Assembly: GCA_022563135.1 (NCBI GenBank) | Contig: JADFNZ010000034.1 | Location: 1-13,277 of the forward strand | DNA length: 13,277 bases | Direction of reading: 5' to 3' | From: Chloroflexota bacterium | GTDB taxonomy: Bacteria > Chloroflexota > Dehalococcoidia > DSTF01 > RBG-16-68-14 | Shown here: positions 6,366-12,997 of the stretch, piece by piece | Layout: each line of letters begins with the position of its first letter | Position numbering within the stretch: the stretch's first letter is position 1 | The notes under the pieces: generated by a model | What the model was told of the DNA's origin: nothing | Database searches by the model: none | The model's input: only the letters and a program-made list of their open reading frames with translations | Translations under genes and position numbers: made by a program

Positions 6366-7072
6366 TCCGTCCCTAGGCCGTAGCCGCGATACGGCATGGT
6401 GCGGAGGAGCCGCGGATCCTGATCGATCGCGCGGAGTTTGCGTCGCAGGTTGCTCACGTGCGAGCGAACCACCTCCGGGCCGCTTGTGCCAGGCGGGTAC
6501 CCCCACACCTGGTCCAGCAGCTCCGCCGTGGAGACGAACTCGCCCGGGCGCTCCATCAGGTAGCGCATTAGGCGAAACTCCGTGCCCGTGAGCGCGAGCG
6601 CGCCGCCGCCTTCGAAGAGCAGCCGCTGCGACACATCATCCAGAGCAACGTCGCCGATCTGAAGGAAGCGCTGCCGGCGGAGCCTCGCGCCGTTCGCCAG
6701 CACGCGCGCCACCTCATGCGTCAGCTCGGAGCTTTCCAGCGGTTTCGTGACCAGCCCGTGCCGCTGCGCCTCAAAGAACGCCGGCAGCGCGGCGGGCACG
6801 AGGCGGGCAGAGGGCGGCGCCAGAAAGACTACGGACGATGTGCAGCGGTCCGGGTCTGCGCAGAGCCATTGCCAGAATCGCTCCAGCTTGCTCGGCGGCA
6901 GCACGCAGTCGAGGCAGACGAGGTCGACCTGCGCGCGTGTAAGCGTCCAGCGCGCCTGGCGAAGATCGCGGGCCAGCAGCGGGTTATGGCCGGCGTTTGA
7001 AAGGCATCCGTAGGCAGCCTGGAGCAAGATCTTGTCCGGGCTGACGATGAGTAACTGCGCTGTGGAACTCAC
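6347..7072 (-). CDS. OmpR/PhoB-type DNA-binding regulator with degenerate receiver domain
   Basis: The 241-residue protein joins a receiver-like domain (about 1-125) to a winged-helix DNA-binding domain (about 140-237). The latter has the PhoB pattern: LTGTEFRLMRYLMERPGEFVS, LLDQVWGY, a VVRSHVSNLRRKL recognition helix and a final RT.PYRGYGL wing. In the receiver, Asp55 (DLVCLDCVLP) and Lys110 followed by Pro111 (VTKPL) are in the expected places. The usual acidic pair is reduced to SPDK (one Asp, residue 13), and the Thr/Ser switch position is Ala85 (VVFLAP). Phosphorylation may be impaired. I chose GTG at 7072 because it precedes the receiver's first beta strand; GTG at 7141 would add 23 residues without domain content. 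No histidine kinase is adjacent. It converges on the importer operon with a 19-nt gap. Confidence 0.85.
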   Translation of the reverse strand: MSSTAQLLIVSPDKILLQAAYGCLSNAGHNPLLARDLRQARWTLTRAQVDLVCLDCVLPPSKLERFWQWLCADPDRCTSSVVFLAPPSARLVPAALPAFFEAQRHGLVTKPLESSELTHEVARVLANGARLRRQRFLQIGDVALDDVSQRLLFEGGGALALTGTEFRLMRYLMERPGEFVSTAELLDQVWGYPPGTSGPEVVRSHVSNLRRKLRAIDQDPRLLRTMPYRGYGLGTEERAAG

Positions 7073-7149
7073 ACTGGTTCGCCGCGCCACGGCCTGCGGT
7101 AAGGAGACCGCGCCCACACCCAAATCCCCGGGGGTCACCACCGACTATG

Positions 7150-7158
7150 ATTATGCCA
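7150..7158 (-). promoter_or_regulatory. Possible extended -10 promoter for the PhoB-like regulator
   Basis: On the minus strand TGGCATAAT combines a TG dinucleotide with CATAAT (7155-7150). The start would be near 7143, giving a leader of about 70 nt to the GTG at 7072, or a leaderless transcript from GTG 7141. A TTGACA (7169-7164) lies too close (8 nt) to act as its -35. Confidence 0.35.
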
Positions 7159-7208
7159 CATCCTGTCAAGTGCCTCGCTATCCCAGGTGCTCAGGCCAGG
7201 CCGCTCCC

Positions 7209-7237
7209 TTGCCCTCCCTGCTGACGCTCCATAGAAT
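7209..7237 (+). promoter_or_regulatory. Promoter of the threonine aldolase-lipoprotein unit
   Basis: TTGCCC (7209-7214) and TAGAAT (7232-7237) are separated by exactly 17 nt. The expected start near 7244 leaves a leader of about 40 nt before the ATG at 7285, with no recognisable Shine-Dalgarno. Confidence 0.5.
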
Positions 7238-7284
7238 GCCAGAGCGGCACGGCGCTACGCGTTCCTCCGCATTCCTGAACGATT

Positions 7285-8328
7285 ATGTCAACGCCACGCA
7301 TCATCGACCTCCGCAGCGACACCGTCACCCAGCCCACCGCCGCCATGCGCGAAGCGATGGCGCAGGCAGAGGTAGGCGATGACGTCTACGGCGAGGACCC
7401 GACGGTGCGCCGTCTGGAGTCGCTGGCCGCCGAGCGGATGGGCAAGGAGGCGGCCGTCTTCGTCGCCAGCGGGACGATGGGCAACCTGACGTGCCTGCTG
7501 GCCCACTGCGAACGCGGCGACGAGGCGATCGTCGGTAGCGAGGCCCACGTGCTCCACGCCGAGGCCGGCGGCGCCGCACGCCTCGGCAGCATTCAGCTCC
7601 GCACTGTGCCCAATACGCCTCGCGGCATGCTCGACCTCGACGCGGTGGAGGCGACGATCCGCGGCCAGAACGAACACTTCCCCCGCACCGCGCTCATCTG
7701 CCTGGAGAACACCCACAACCGCTGCGGCGGCGGCGTCATCACTGCGGAGGAGACCGCGCAGGTCGCCGAGATCGCGCGCCGGCACGGCATACCCGTCCAC
7801 CTGGACGGCGCGCGCATCTTCAACGCCGCCATCGCCCTCGGCGTCCGGGCGGCGCGCCTGGCGGAGGCGGCCGATTCGGTCACCTTCTGCTTCTCGAAGG
7901 GGCTCTCCGCGCCGGTCGGCTCCGTCGTCTGCGGCTCCGCCGGCTTCGTCGCCCGCGCCCGCCGGGCGCGCAAGGCGCTCGGCGGCGGCATGCGACAGGC
8001 TGGCGTGATCGCCGCCCCTGCGATCGTCGCGCTCGAGACGATGGTCGACCGGCTGGCCGATGACCACGAGAACGCCCTCTTCCTCGCGCGCGGCCTGAGT
8101 GAGCTCCCTGGCGTCCGGACCGACCTCGAGAGCATCCAGACTAACATCGTCATGTTCGACGTCGAAGACGCCGTTAGGTTCCGCAGCCGGCTCCGCGATG
8201 CCGGCGTGCTCGCGAGCGGCTTCGGCCCCACGCGCGTGCGCATGGTCACGCACTACGGCATCGAGCGCGCGGACATCGAGGAAGCGCTCGAACGCGCGCG
8301 GCAGAGCGTCGCCGCAGCGCCGGTCTAG
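7285..8328 (+). CDS. ltaE: Low-specificity L-threonine aldolase (PLP-dependent)
   Basis: The 347-residue protein is a fold-type I PLP enzyme of the threonine aldolase family, which cleaves L-threonine or L-allo-threonine to glycine and acetaldehyde. It opens with the family signature IDLRSDTVTQPT, then VGDDVYGEDPTV, the cofactor-phosphate loop ASGTMGN, the His motif SEAHVLHAEAGG, ENTHN.CGG, the Asp motif HLDGARIFNA, and the Schiff-base lysine in CFSKGLSAPVGS (Lys205). GGGMRQAG follows as usual. The length is normal for the family and all expected catalytic residues seem present. The ATG at 7285 gives the canonical N-terminus. It is cytoplasmic and serves glycine/threonine metabolism. The next gene begins 4 nt after its stop, so the two are probably co-transcribed, although a functional link is not obvious. 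Confidence 0.93.
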   Translation: MSTPRIIDLRSDTVTQPTAAMREAMAQAEVGDDVYGEDPTVRRLESLAAERMGKEAAVFVASGTMGNLTCLLAHCERGDEAIVGSEAHVLHAEAGGAARLGSIQLRTVPNTPRGMLDLDAVEATIRGQNEHFPRTALICLENTHNRCGGGVITAEETAQVAEIARRHGIPVHLDGARIFNAAIALGVRAARLAEAADSVTFCFSKGLSAPVGSVVCGSAGFVARARRARKALGGGMRQAGVIAAPAIVALETMVDRLADDHENALFLARGLSELPGVRTDLESIQTNIVMFDVEDAVRFRSRLRDAGVLASGFGPTRVRMVTHYGIERADIEEALERARQSVAAAPV

Positions 8329-8332
8329 CCCG

Positions 8333-9058
8333 ATGCGGCCGTACCTCTACGCGGCGGTGCTCCTCGCCTCGCTCCTCGTCGTGGCTGCCTGCACGGACGA
8401 TGAGAGCATCGAACCGAGCGACATCGTCTCCACCATCCCGTGGCCCGACAATGAGCGCGCGGAGTACGTGCTTTTCGAACGCGACGACCTGGAGACCGAG
8501 TTCGGCCGGGGCGTCCTCACCATCACCCGGCAGCGCGGCCAGTTTGAGCTGCGTCTCCATTTCGAGGGCGGCGGCGATACGGACGAAAGCGTGATCATCG
8601 TCGACGCGACGACGCTCAAGCCCGCCACCGTCCGGCGCGAGGTGGGCCGCGAGGGGACGACCGTCACCGGCGAATACAAGCCGGACGAGGAGATCGTTGA
8701 TGTCATCATCACCGACGAAGACGGCGACATACGAACGATTCCCATTCGGCTGGAGGAGAGCTACTACGACAACGAGTCGTCGCTCTTCATCTGGCGCTCC
8801 ATCCCGTTCGAGGAGGGCTTCAAGGGCAGCTACCAGTCCGTGCAGACGAACCAGGGCCAGCTCGTGCCGGTCACGCTGGAGGTTACGGGACGGCAGGAGA
8901 TCAGCGTCCCCGCCGGAACGTTCGAGACTTGGCGCGTCGAGATCAGGATCGGCGGCACCAAGCAGGTCGCCTGGTACGCCGACACCCCGCAGCGCGAACT
9001 GGTGCAGTACGACAACTCCAGGCTCATCTTCCAGCTCACCGCCATCGACGGCGGCTAG
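8333..9058 (+). CDS. Lipoprotein with DUF3108-like beta-rich domain
   Basis: This 241-residue protein begins MRPYLYAAVLLASLLVVAAC, a lipoprotein signal peptide with Cys20 in a VAAC lipobox, then an acidic linker. The mature part is beta-rich. It contains ITRQRGQFELRLHFEG, a VDATTLKPATVRRE segment and a C-terminal ISVPAGTFETWRVEI..GGTKQVAWYA.T..RELVQY block. This PAGTF..W / VWYA / LV.Y order resembles DUF3108 and related exported proteins of unknown function. I chose the ATG at 8333 because it directly precedes the signal peptide; the longer frame from 8099 lies inside the aldolase gene. No Shine-Dalgarno is visible, so translation may be coupled to the aldolase gene. Its stop overlaps the convergent nuclease stop. 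Function is unknown; surface binding or envelope maintenance is a guess. Confidence 0.75.
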   Translation: MRPYLYAAVLLASLLVVAACTDDESIEPSDIVSTIPWPDNERAEYVLFERDDLETEFGRGVLTITRQRGQFELRLHFEGGGDTDESVIIVDATTLKPATVRREVGREGTTVTGEYKPDEEIVDVIITDEDGDIRTIPIRLEESYYDNESSLFIWRSIPFEEGFKGSYQSVQTNQGQLVPVTLEVTGRQEISVPAGTFETWRVEIRIGGTKQVAWYADTPQRELVQYDNSRLIFQLTAIDGG

Positions 9059-9687
9059 CCGCCGGCCGCCCAGAGGCAGCCTACGCCGCCGGCTTGCGCA
9101 TTATCCTCTAGCGCCAGCAGCTCGTCGCGATAGGCGCCGTCCTGACGCCACGCCTCGCCCAGACCCTCCGCGACGAGCCGCGCATCCACCGATTCGACGG
9201 CCGGCGTGAAGACGTAGCGCAGCAGCCGGTCGAACTGGTCGCGCTCGCGCAGGTCCGGCAGGAGCAGCACCTGATCACCCACGAGCGCTTCGTTACGCTC
9301 CGTCGCCTCGTCGAAGCACCGCTCGCCCCGCTCTGGCGTGTTCACGCCGAAGTAGCGCACGCGCTCCTCACCGCCGTCGATGAGCACATCGATCGTGTCG
9401 CCGTCGATTACGCGCACGATGCTGGCCTGCTGGAGCAGCGCTGAGTCCGGCTGCAGATCCGGCACGATGACCTCGAGCGTGGGCGTGGGCGTGACGCCGG
9501 CCTCGCCGTCGTCGTCGCCGCCCTGCGCCAGCAGACCGAGCACGATCGCAAGCGTCATCGTCGCGATCGCCGCGGCAAGCCAGCGCGTGCTGCGGCGTCG
9601 CAGGAAGGACGCGAGGAACGACGAGCCACGCTCCGTTTCACGGCGCGCCTTCCGTTCGCGGCGTCGACGGCGTCTACGAGATGCCAT
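9055..9687 (-). CDS. Membrane-anchored staphylococcal nuclease-like (thermonuclease) protein
   Basis: The 210-residue protein has a strongly basic N-terminus with seven consecutive arginines, one hydrophobic helix (about 36-54), a Thr-Pro linker (TPTPT, 66-70) and a staphylococcal-nuclease OB-fold domain (about 88-206). The catalytic set is recognisable: VIDGDT with Asp95, Arg111 in RYFGVNTPE, Glu119, and Arg154 in DQFDRLLRYV. Asn116 replaces the Ca-binding Asp of the classic enzyme (D40 in S. aureus numbering), a change that may be tolerated. Cys124 and Cys204 could form a disulfide outside the cell. It would degrade extracellular DNA/RNA at the cell surface for nutrition or defence. It is divergent from the first LuxR-HTH gene across a 53-bp gap, and its stop codon shares a CTAG with the convergent lipoprotein stop. 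Confidence 0.88.
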   Translation of the reverse strand: MASRRRRRRRERKARRETERGSSFLASFLRRRSTRWLAAAIATMTLAIVLGLLAQGGDDDGEAGVTPTPTLEVIVPDLQPDSALLQQASIVRVIDGDTIDVLIDGGEERVRYFGVNTPERGERCFDEATERNEALVGDQVLLLPDLRERDQFDRLLRYVFTPAVESVDARLVAEGLGEAWRQDGAYRDELLALEDNAQAGGVGCLWAAGG

Positions 9688-9694
9688 GCTTCAC

Positions 9695-9731
9695 AAAGTC
9701 TAGTGCAATTCGCCGCGAGAGGGCATATCCT
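9695..9731 (+). promoter_or_regulatory. Conserved upstream box and -10-like element of LuxR-HTH gene 1
   Basis: AAAGTCTAGTGCAATTCG (9695-9712) is followed after 13 nt by TATCCT (9726-9731) and after 9 more nt by the ATG at 9741. The second paralogue has the same arrangement at the same spacing with 16 of 18 box bases identical. The opposite strand of the box carries TAGACT, 9 nt before the nuclease ATG, so the region could serve both directions. Confidence 0.5.
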
Positions 9732-9740
9732 ATCTTCATG

Positions 9741-11336
9741 ATGGGCAAGCGAGGCCGGCCACCGCACCCAGGGCTCCTCACCCCGCGCGAGCAGGAGGTG
9801 TTGGCGCTCCTGCGCGAGAAGCTCTCGAACGAGAAGACCGCGGAGCGGCTGGGCATCACCGAGGGCGGCGTCAAGTACCACGTCTCGGAGATCCTGAGCA
9901 AGCTGAGCCTGGAGAACCGCAGCGACGCCGCCCGCTGGCGCCCCGATCAAGCGCGACCGTGGTGGTCGGCCGCCGCGGTACCGCTACTGTTCGCCCGCAA
10001 GATCAACCTGAGCATGCTCCCGCCGGTCATCGCCGGCGGCCTGGCCGTGGCCGTCGCCGCCGGCATCGGTCTGCTCGTCTGGGCGCTCCTGGCCACGCAG
10101 GGGAACGGCGGGTTCGACGAGCTCGTTGGCCTCACGCCGGAGGAGGCGATCACACGCTACGAGGCAGCGCTTGTGCGCGAGGGCGAGGTGTTCCACACCA
10201 CAATGGAGACGACCATTACGGATGCGGAGGGCGCCACCGAGCCCTTCTTTGAGATGGAGGTGTGGTTGGACGGGGGCAGCGAGATGAGCCGGTCTGAGTT
10301 CCGCCTCGACCCGAGCCAGGACCTCGATATCACCGAAGAGCTAACCACCATCCTGATCGGCGAAACCGGGTACTACCGCGACTGCTGCGACACGCGGACG
10401 GCTGACGCCCAGCGATGCGGTGGGATGCCAACTACGATAGATGAGATAACGCTCTTTCCGCTGCTCTTCGATTGCGGCGACCTGAGCGAACAGCTTCAAT
10501 TCGGCGTTCTTCAGGTCGATATCGACGTGGAGTACGCTGGAACGCCCGCCGTCGTGCTCACGCGAGAGGTGATGGCCCAGTATCCGACGGAGACGGGGCC
10601 ACAGTTCCTAGATCGCGTCACGGTCGCTTTCTACCTCGACAGGGCATCGTTCCTGCCGCTGGCGTTCGTTTTGATATCCGACTCTGTCGAGGATGAGGAC
10701 GACGGTACGCTCCTCACCACGTTCCAGAACGAGTTCCTGCCCCCTGTCTCTCTCCCGGACGACTTCTTCGACCCAGCCTCCATCGGCTATGTCGCGCCGG
10801 ACCCGTTCGCCGGGCTGAACACCACGGACCCCGGCATTAGCGTATACTGGCTCGGAGAAGCGCTCCCACCACAGAGCGGCCTGCCGCGCCTGAACTTCGA
10901 GGACTCCGATGCCTTCGCAGCCGGCGTCGAACCCGGCTGGCGGCTGCTCATCTATTACGACAAGTGCGTGCGCCTCGTGCTCTGGCCGCGTGACGCCTGG
11001 GCGGACATCGTCCAGACGGACTTCGGTCGCATCTGGTGGGACTCGCCGTGCGTCCAGCAGGAGGAGATCCAGCTCGCAGACCGGCGCATCGTCATCTTCT
11101 CCGGCTACGAGCCTGAAGACCGTGGTGCGAGCGCGCCCACCCCTACGCTCCCCTGCCCCGATCGTCCGTTCGATCTCTTCATCGCGCACGTCTACTTCCA
11201 GGGCACCGTCGTCTCCATCAATGCGCCGTTCTGCTTCTTCTGCGTCGGCCGCGGCGCGGCGATCGACCCCTATGACTCACGCGAAGGTATGGAGGCGATC
11301 GCACGCGGGTTGCATCTGCGTCCTCGGGATGAGTAA
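9741..11336 (+). CDS. Transmembrane LuxR-type HTH regulator with exported sensor-like domain, copy 1
   Basis: This 531-residue protein has three parts. Residues about 12-66 are a LuxR/GerE-type HTH ([15 protein letters not shown], then the recognition helix [13 protein letters not shown]). Residues about 96-118 are a single membrane helix ([23 protein letters not shown]). Residues about 120-531 are an exported region of two apparent halves. The first (to about 370) ends with a [15 protein letters not shown] motif that recalls LolA/RseB-like folds. The second contains [25 protein letters not shown] and CFFC. The positive-inside rule places the HTH in the cytoplasm. There is no receiver domain, so it would be a one-component membrane regulator. 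I chose ATG 9741 over 9738 or 9681 because alignment with copy 2 puts its ATG there and shows the upstream stretch is a conserved noncoding element. Target and signal are unknown. Confidence 0.8.
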   Translation: MGKRGRPPHPGLLTPREQEVLALLREKLSNEKTAERLGITEGGVKYHVSEILSKLSLENRSDAARWRPDQARPWWSAAAVPLLFARKINLSMLPPVIAGGLAVAVAAGIGLLVWALLATQGNGGFDELVGLTPEEAITRYEAALVREGEVFHTTMETTITDAEGATEPFFEMEVWLDGGSEMSRSEFRLDPSQDLDITEELTTILIGETGYYRDCCDTRTADAQRCGGMPTTIDEITLFPLLFDCGDLSEQLQFGVLQVDIDVEYAGTPAVVLTREVMAQYPTETGPQFLDRVTVAFYLDRASFLPLAFVLISDSVEDEDDGTLLTTFQNEFLPPVSLPDDFFDPASIGYVAPDPFAGLNTTDPGISVYWLGEALPPQSGLPRLNFEDSDAFAAGVEPGWRLLIYYDKCVRLVLWPRDAWADIVQTDFGRIWWDSPCVQQEEIQLADRRIVIFSGYEPEDRGASAPTPTLPCPDRPFDLFIAHVYFQGTVVSINAPFCFFCVGRGAAIDPYDSREGMEAIARGLHLRPRDE

Positions 11337-11354
11337 TCCGCGCAATTTCGCCCA

Positions 11355-11391
11355 AAAGTGTAGTGTAATTCGGCCTTGCGACTAGTACCCT
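11355..11391 (+). promoter_or_regulatory. Conserved upstream box and -10-like element of LuxR-HTH gene 2
   Basis: AAAGTGTAGTGTAATTCG (11355-11372), 13 nt, TACCCT (11386-11391), 9 nt, then ATG 11401. This mirrors the upstream region of copy 1. No Shine-Dalgarno is visible; the TAYCCT-to-ATG distance suggests a leaderless transcript. No sigma70 -35 is evident, so the box may be an alternative-sigma or regulator site. Confidence 0.5.
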
Positions 11392-11400
11392 AGTCTTGCG

Positions 11401-12963
11401 ATGGCTAGACGCGGCCGGCCTCCACATCCCGAGCTCCTCACTCTGCGCGAGCAGGAGGTGTTGGCGCTCCTCCGCGAAGAGCTCTCGAACGACGAGATTG
11501 CGGAACAGCTTGGCATCAGCCTAGACGGCGTCAAATACCACGTTTCTGAAATATTGAGCAAGTTGGCCGTACGTAATCGTCGTGAGGCCGCCCGCTGGCA
11601 GCCGGAAGCGCGACCGTGGTGGTCCGCAGCGTTCGCGCCGCTCTTCTTCTGGCGCAAGGTGAACCTGAGCGCGCTCTCACCGGCCATCGCGGGCGGCCTG
11701 GCCGTGGCCGTCACCGCCGGCATCGGCCTCCTCGTGTGGGGCCTGCTGGCGACGAACGGAGATAGCGAAGTTGCCGACCTCGATGGGCTGACCGCGCAGG
11801 AGGCGACCAGGCGCTACGAGGCGGCGCTTGTGCGCAACGGCGAAGTGTTCCACACCAAGATCAAGATGACCAGGACGGATGCGGAGGGCGTGACCGAGCC
11901 CTTCACCGTAATCGAGGTGTGGTTGGACGGCGGCGAGGTGGGCCGGGCAAAGTTCCTCGACATCAGTGGTGGGTTCACCGTCATCCTGATTGGCGAGGCC
12001 GGATACTACCGCGACCCCTCCAACACGTGGAGGCTGGACGGGGGCGCGGTCAGCGAGCGGTGCGGCAAGATACCAACCTTTGGCGGGATGCCGCTCTTTT
12101 CGCTGGTGTTAGACTGCGGCCACCAGGACGATCGACTTCAATACGGCGTCCTTCAGATCGATACCTCCGTATACGACGGCACGCCTGCGGTGGCGCTCAC
12201 GAGAGAGGTGGTTGCGGTGACCGGGCCAGCGTACCTGGATCGCGCCACGTATACGCTCTACCTGAACCGAGCATCATTCCTGCCGCTGGCGTTTGCTATG
12301 GAACAAATTGGCGTCCAAGTCCGTGACGATTATACGACCCTGCTCACGTTCCAGAACGAGTTCCTGCCTCTCGATTCGCTCCCCGACGACCTCTTCGATC
12401 CGGCCTCGATCGGCTACGTAGTGCCGGATCCGCTCGCGGGGCTGAACGCGCCAGACCCTGGCGTGAGCGTCTACTGGTTGGGCGAGGTGCTCCTTCCCAG
12501 CGAAGGCCTGCCGCGACTCAGCTTCCAGGACTCGGTTGCGTATCTGGACAGCGACGGGCAGAGCAAGCGCATGCGGATCACGTACGACATGGACGTTCAG
12601 CTGAGGCTCTGGGAGCCGGATGCCCTGGAGGAGAACCTCCCAACGCGGTTCGGCCGCCTCTGGCGGGATTCACCATGCGTCCAGCAAGAGGAGATCCAGC
12701 TCGCAGACCGGCGCATCGTGATCTTCTCCGGCTTCGAGCCCGTGCAGACCCTGGTAGACGCGCCCACGATCAAGCTCCCCTGCCCGGACCCTCCCTTCGA
12801 TCTCTTCCTCGCGTACGTCTACTTCGAAGACACCGTTGTCGCGATCAACGCGCCGTCCTGCTTCGTCTGCGTCCGCCGCGGCACAGCGATCGACCCCTAC
12901 GACTCTCGCGAGGGGATGGAGGCGATCGCACGCGGGTTGCACATCCGGCCCCGGGACGAATAA
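11401..12963 (+). CDS. Transmembrane LuxR-type HTH regulator with exported sensor-like domain, copy 2
   Basis: This 520-residue paralogue of the preceding gene shares its architecture: HTH at about 12-66 ([32 protein letters not shown]), membrane helix at about 95-117 ([23 protein letters not shown]), then an exported region. By eye about three quarters of the first 118 residues are identical to copy 1. The exported part is more diverged but keeps the YWLGE motif, the RCG and DCG cysteines, [19 protein letters not shown], a CFVC pair, and the end [20 protein letters not shown]. It lacks the DCCDTRTADAQ segment of copy 1. The ATG at 11401 is the first codon of the conserved HTH and directly follows the conserved upstream element. 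Conserved cysteines in an exported domain suggest disulfides. It could sense a different form of the same signal as copy 1, which is inference. Confidence 0.82.
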   Translation: MARRGRPPHPELLTLREQEVLALLREELSNDEIAEQLGISLDGVKYHVSEILSKLAVRNRREAARWQPEARPWWSAAFAPLFFWRKVNLSALSPAIAGGLAVAVTAGIGLLVWGLLATNGDSEVADLDGLTAQEATRRYEAALVRNGEVFHTKIKMTRTDAEGVTEPFTVIEVWLDGGEVGRAKFLDISGGFTVILIGEAGYYRDPSNTWRLDGGAVSERCGKIPTFGGMPLFSLVLDCGHQDDRLQYGVLQIDTSVYDGTPAVALTREVVAVTGPAYLDRATYTLYLNRASFLPLAFAMEQIGVQVRDDYTTLLTFQNEFLPLDSLPDDLFDPASIGYVVPDPLAGLNAPDPGVSVYWLGEVLLPSEGLPRLSFQDSVAYLDSDGQSKRMRITYDMDVQLRLWEPDALEENLPTRFGRLWRDSPCVQQEEIQLADRRIVIFSGFEPVQTLVDAPTIKLPCPDPPFDLFLAYVYFEDTVVAINAPSCFVCVRRGTAIDPYDSREGMEAIARGLHIRPRDE

Positions 12964-12980
12964 TCCGCGCACTGATCGGC

Positions 12981-12986
12981 TACAAT
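12981..12986 (+). promoter_or_regulatory. -10 element before the amidohydrolase gene
   Basis: TACAAT lies 11 nt before the ATG at 12998, with no Shine-Dalgarno between them. This is the spacing expected of a leaderless transcript. No clear -35 is seen upstream. Confidence 0.4.
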
Positions 12987-12997
12987 GCGGGCTGCCG

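Larger units (their letters stand above)
9695..11345 (+). repeat. Tandem duplication unit, copy 1
   Basis: This unit of about 1.65 kb includes the upstream box, the first LuxR-HTH gene and the post-stop sequence TCCGCGCA. Copy 2 begins about 10 nt after it. Similarity extends beyond the coding region at both ends, showing that one segment with its control region was duplicated. Confidence 0.65.
11355..12971 (+). repeat. Tandem duplication unit, copy 2
   Basis: This is the second copy of the duplicated segment, from the upstream box through the second LuxR-HTH gene to the post-stop sequence TCCGCGCA. Divergence is uneven. The region around 12675-12735 and the 3' end are almost identical in DNA to copy 1, whereas the middle of the exported domain has changed and carries small length differences. 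Confidence 0.65.

Noticed and set aside
7288..8253. Minus-strand frame of 321 codons opposite the threonine aldolase
   Set aside because: It is a low-complexity antisense product, whereas the plus strand has full threonine aldolase motifs.
8099..8332. Longer start for the DUF3108-like lipoprotein
   Set aside because: This stretch is Ser/Arg-rich out-of-frame translation of the aldolase 3' end. The signal peptide begins at 8333.
9681..9740. Longer start for LuxR-HTH copy 1
   Set aside because: Copy 2 conserves this stretch as noncoding sequence with the same spacing, and the protein similarity begins at 9741.
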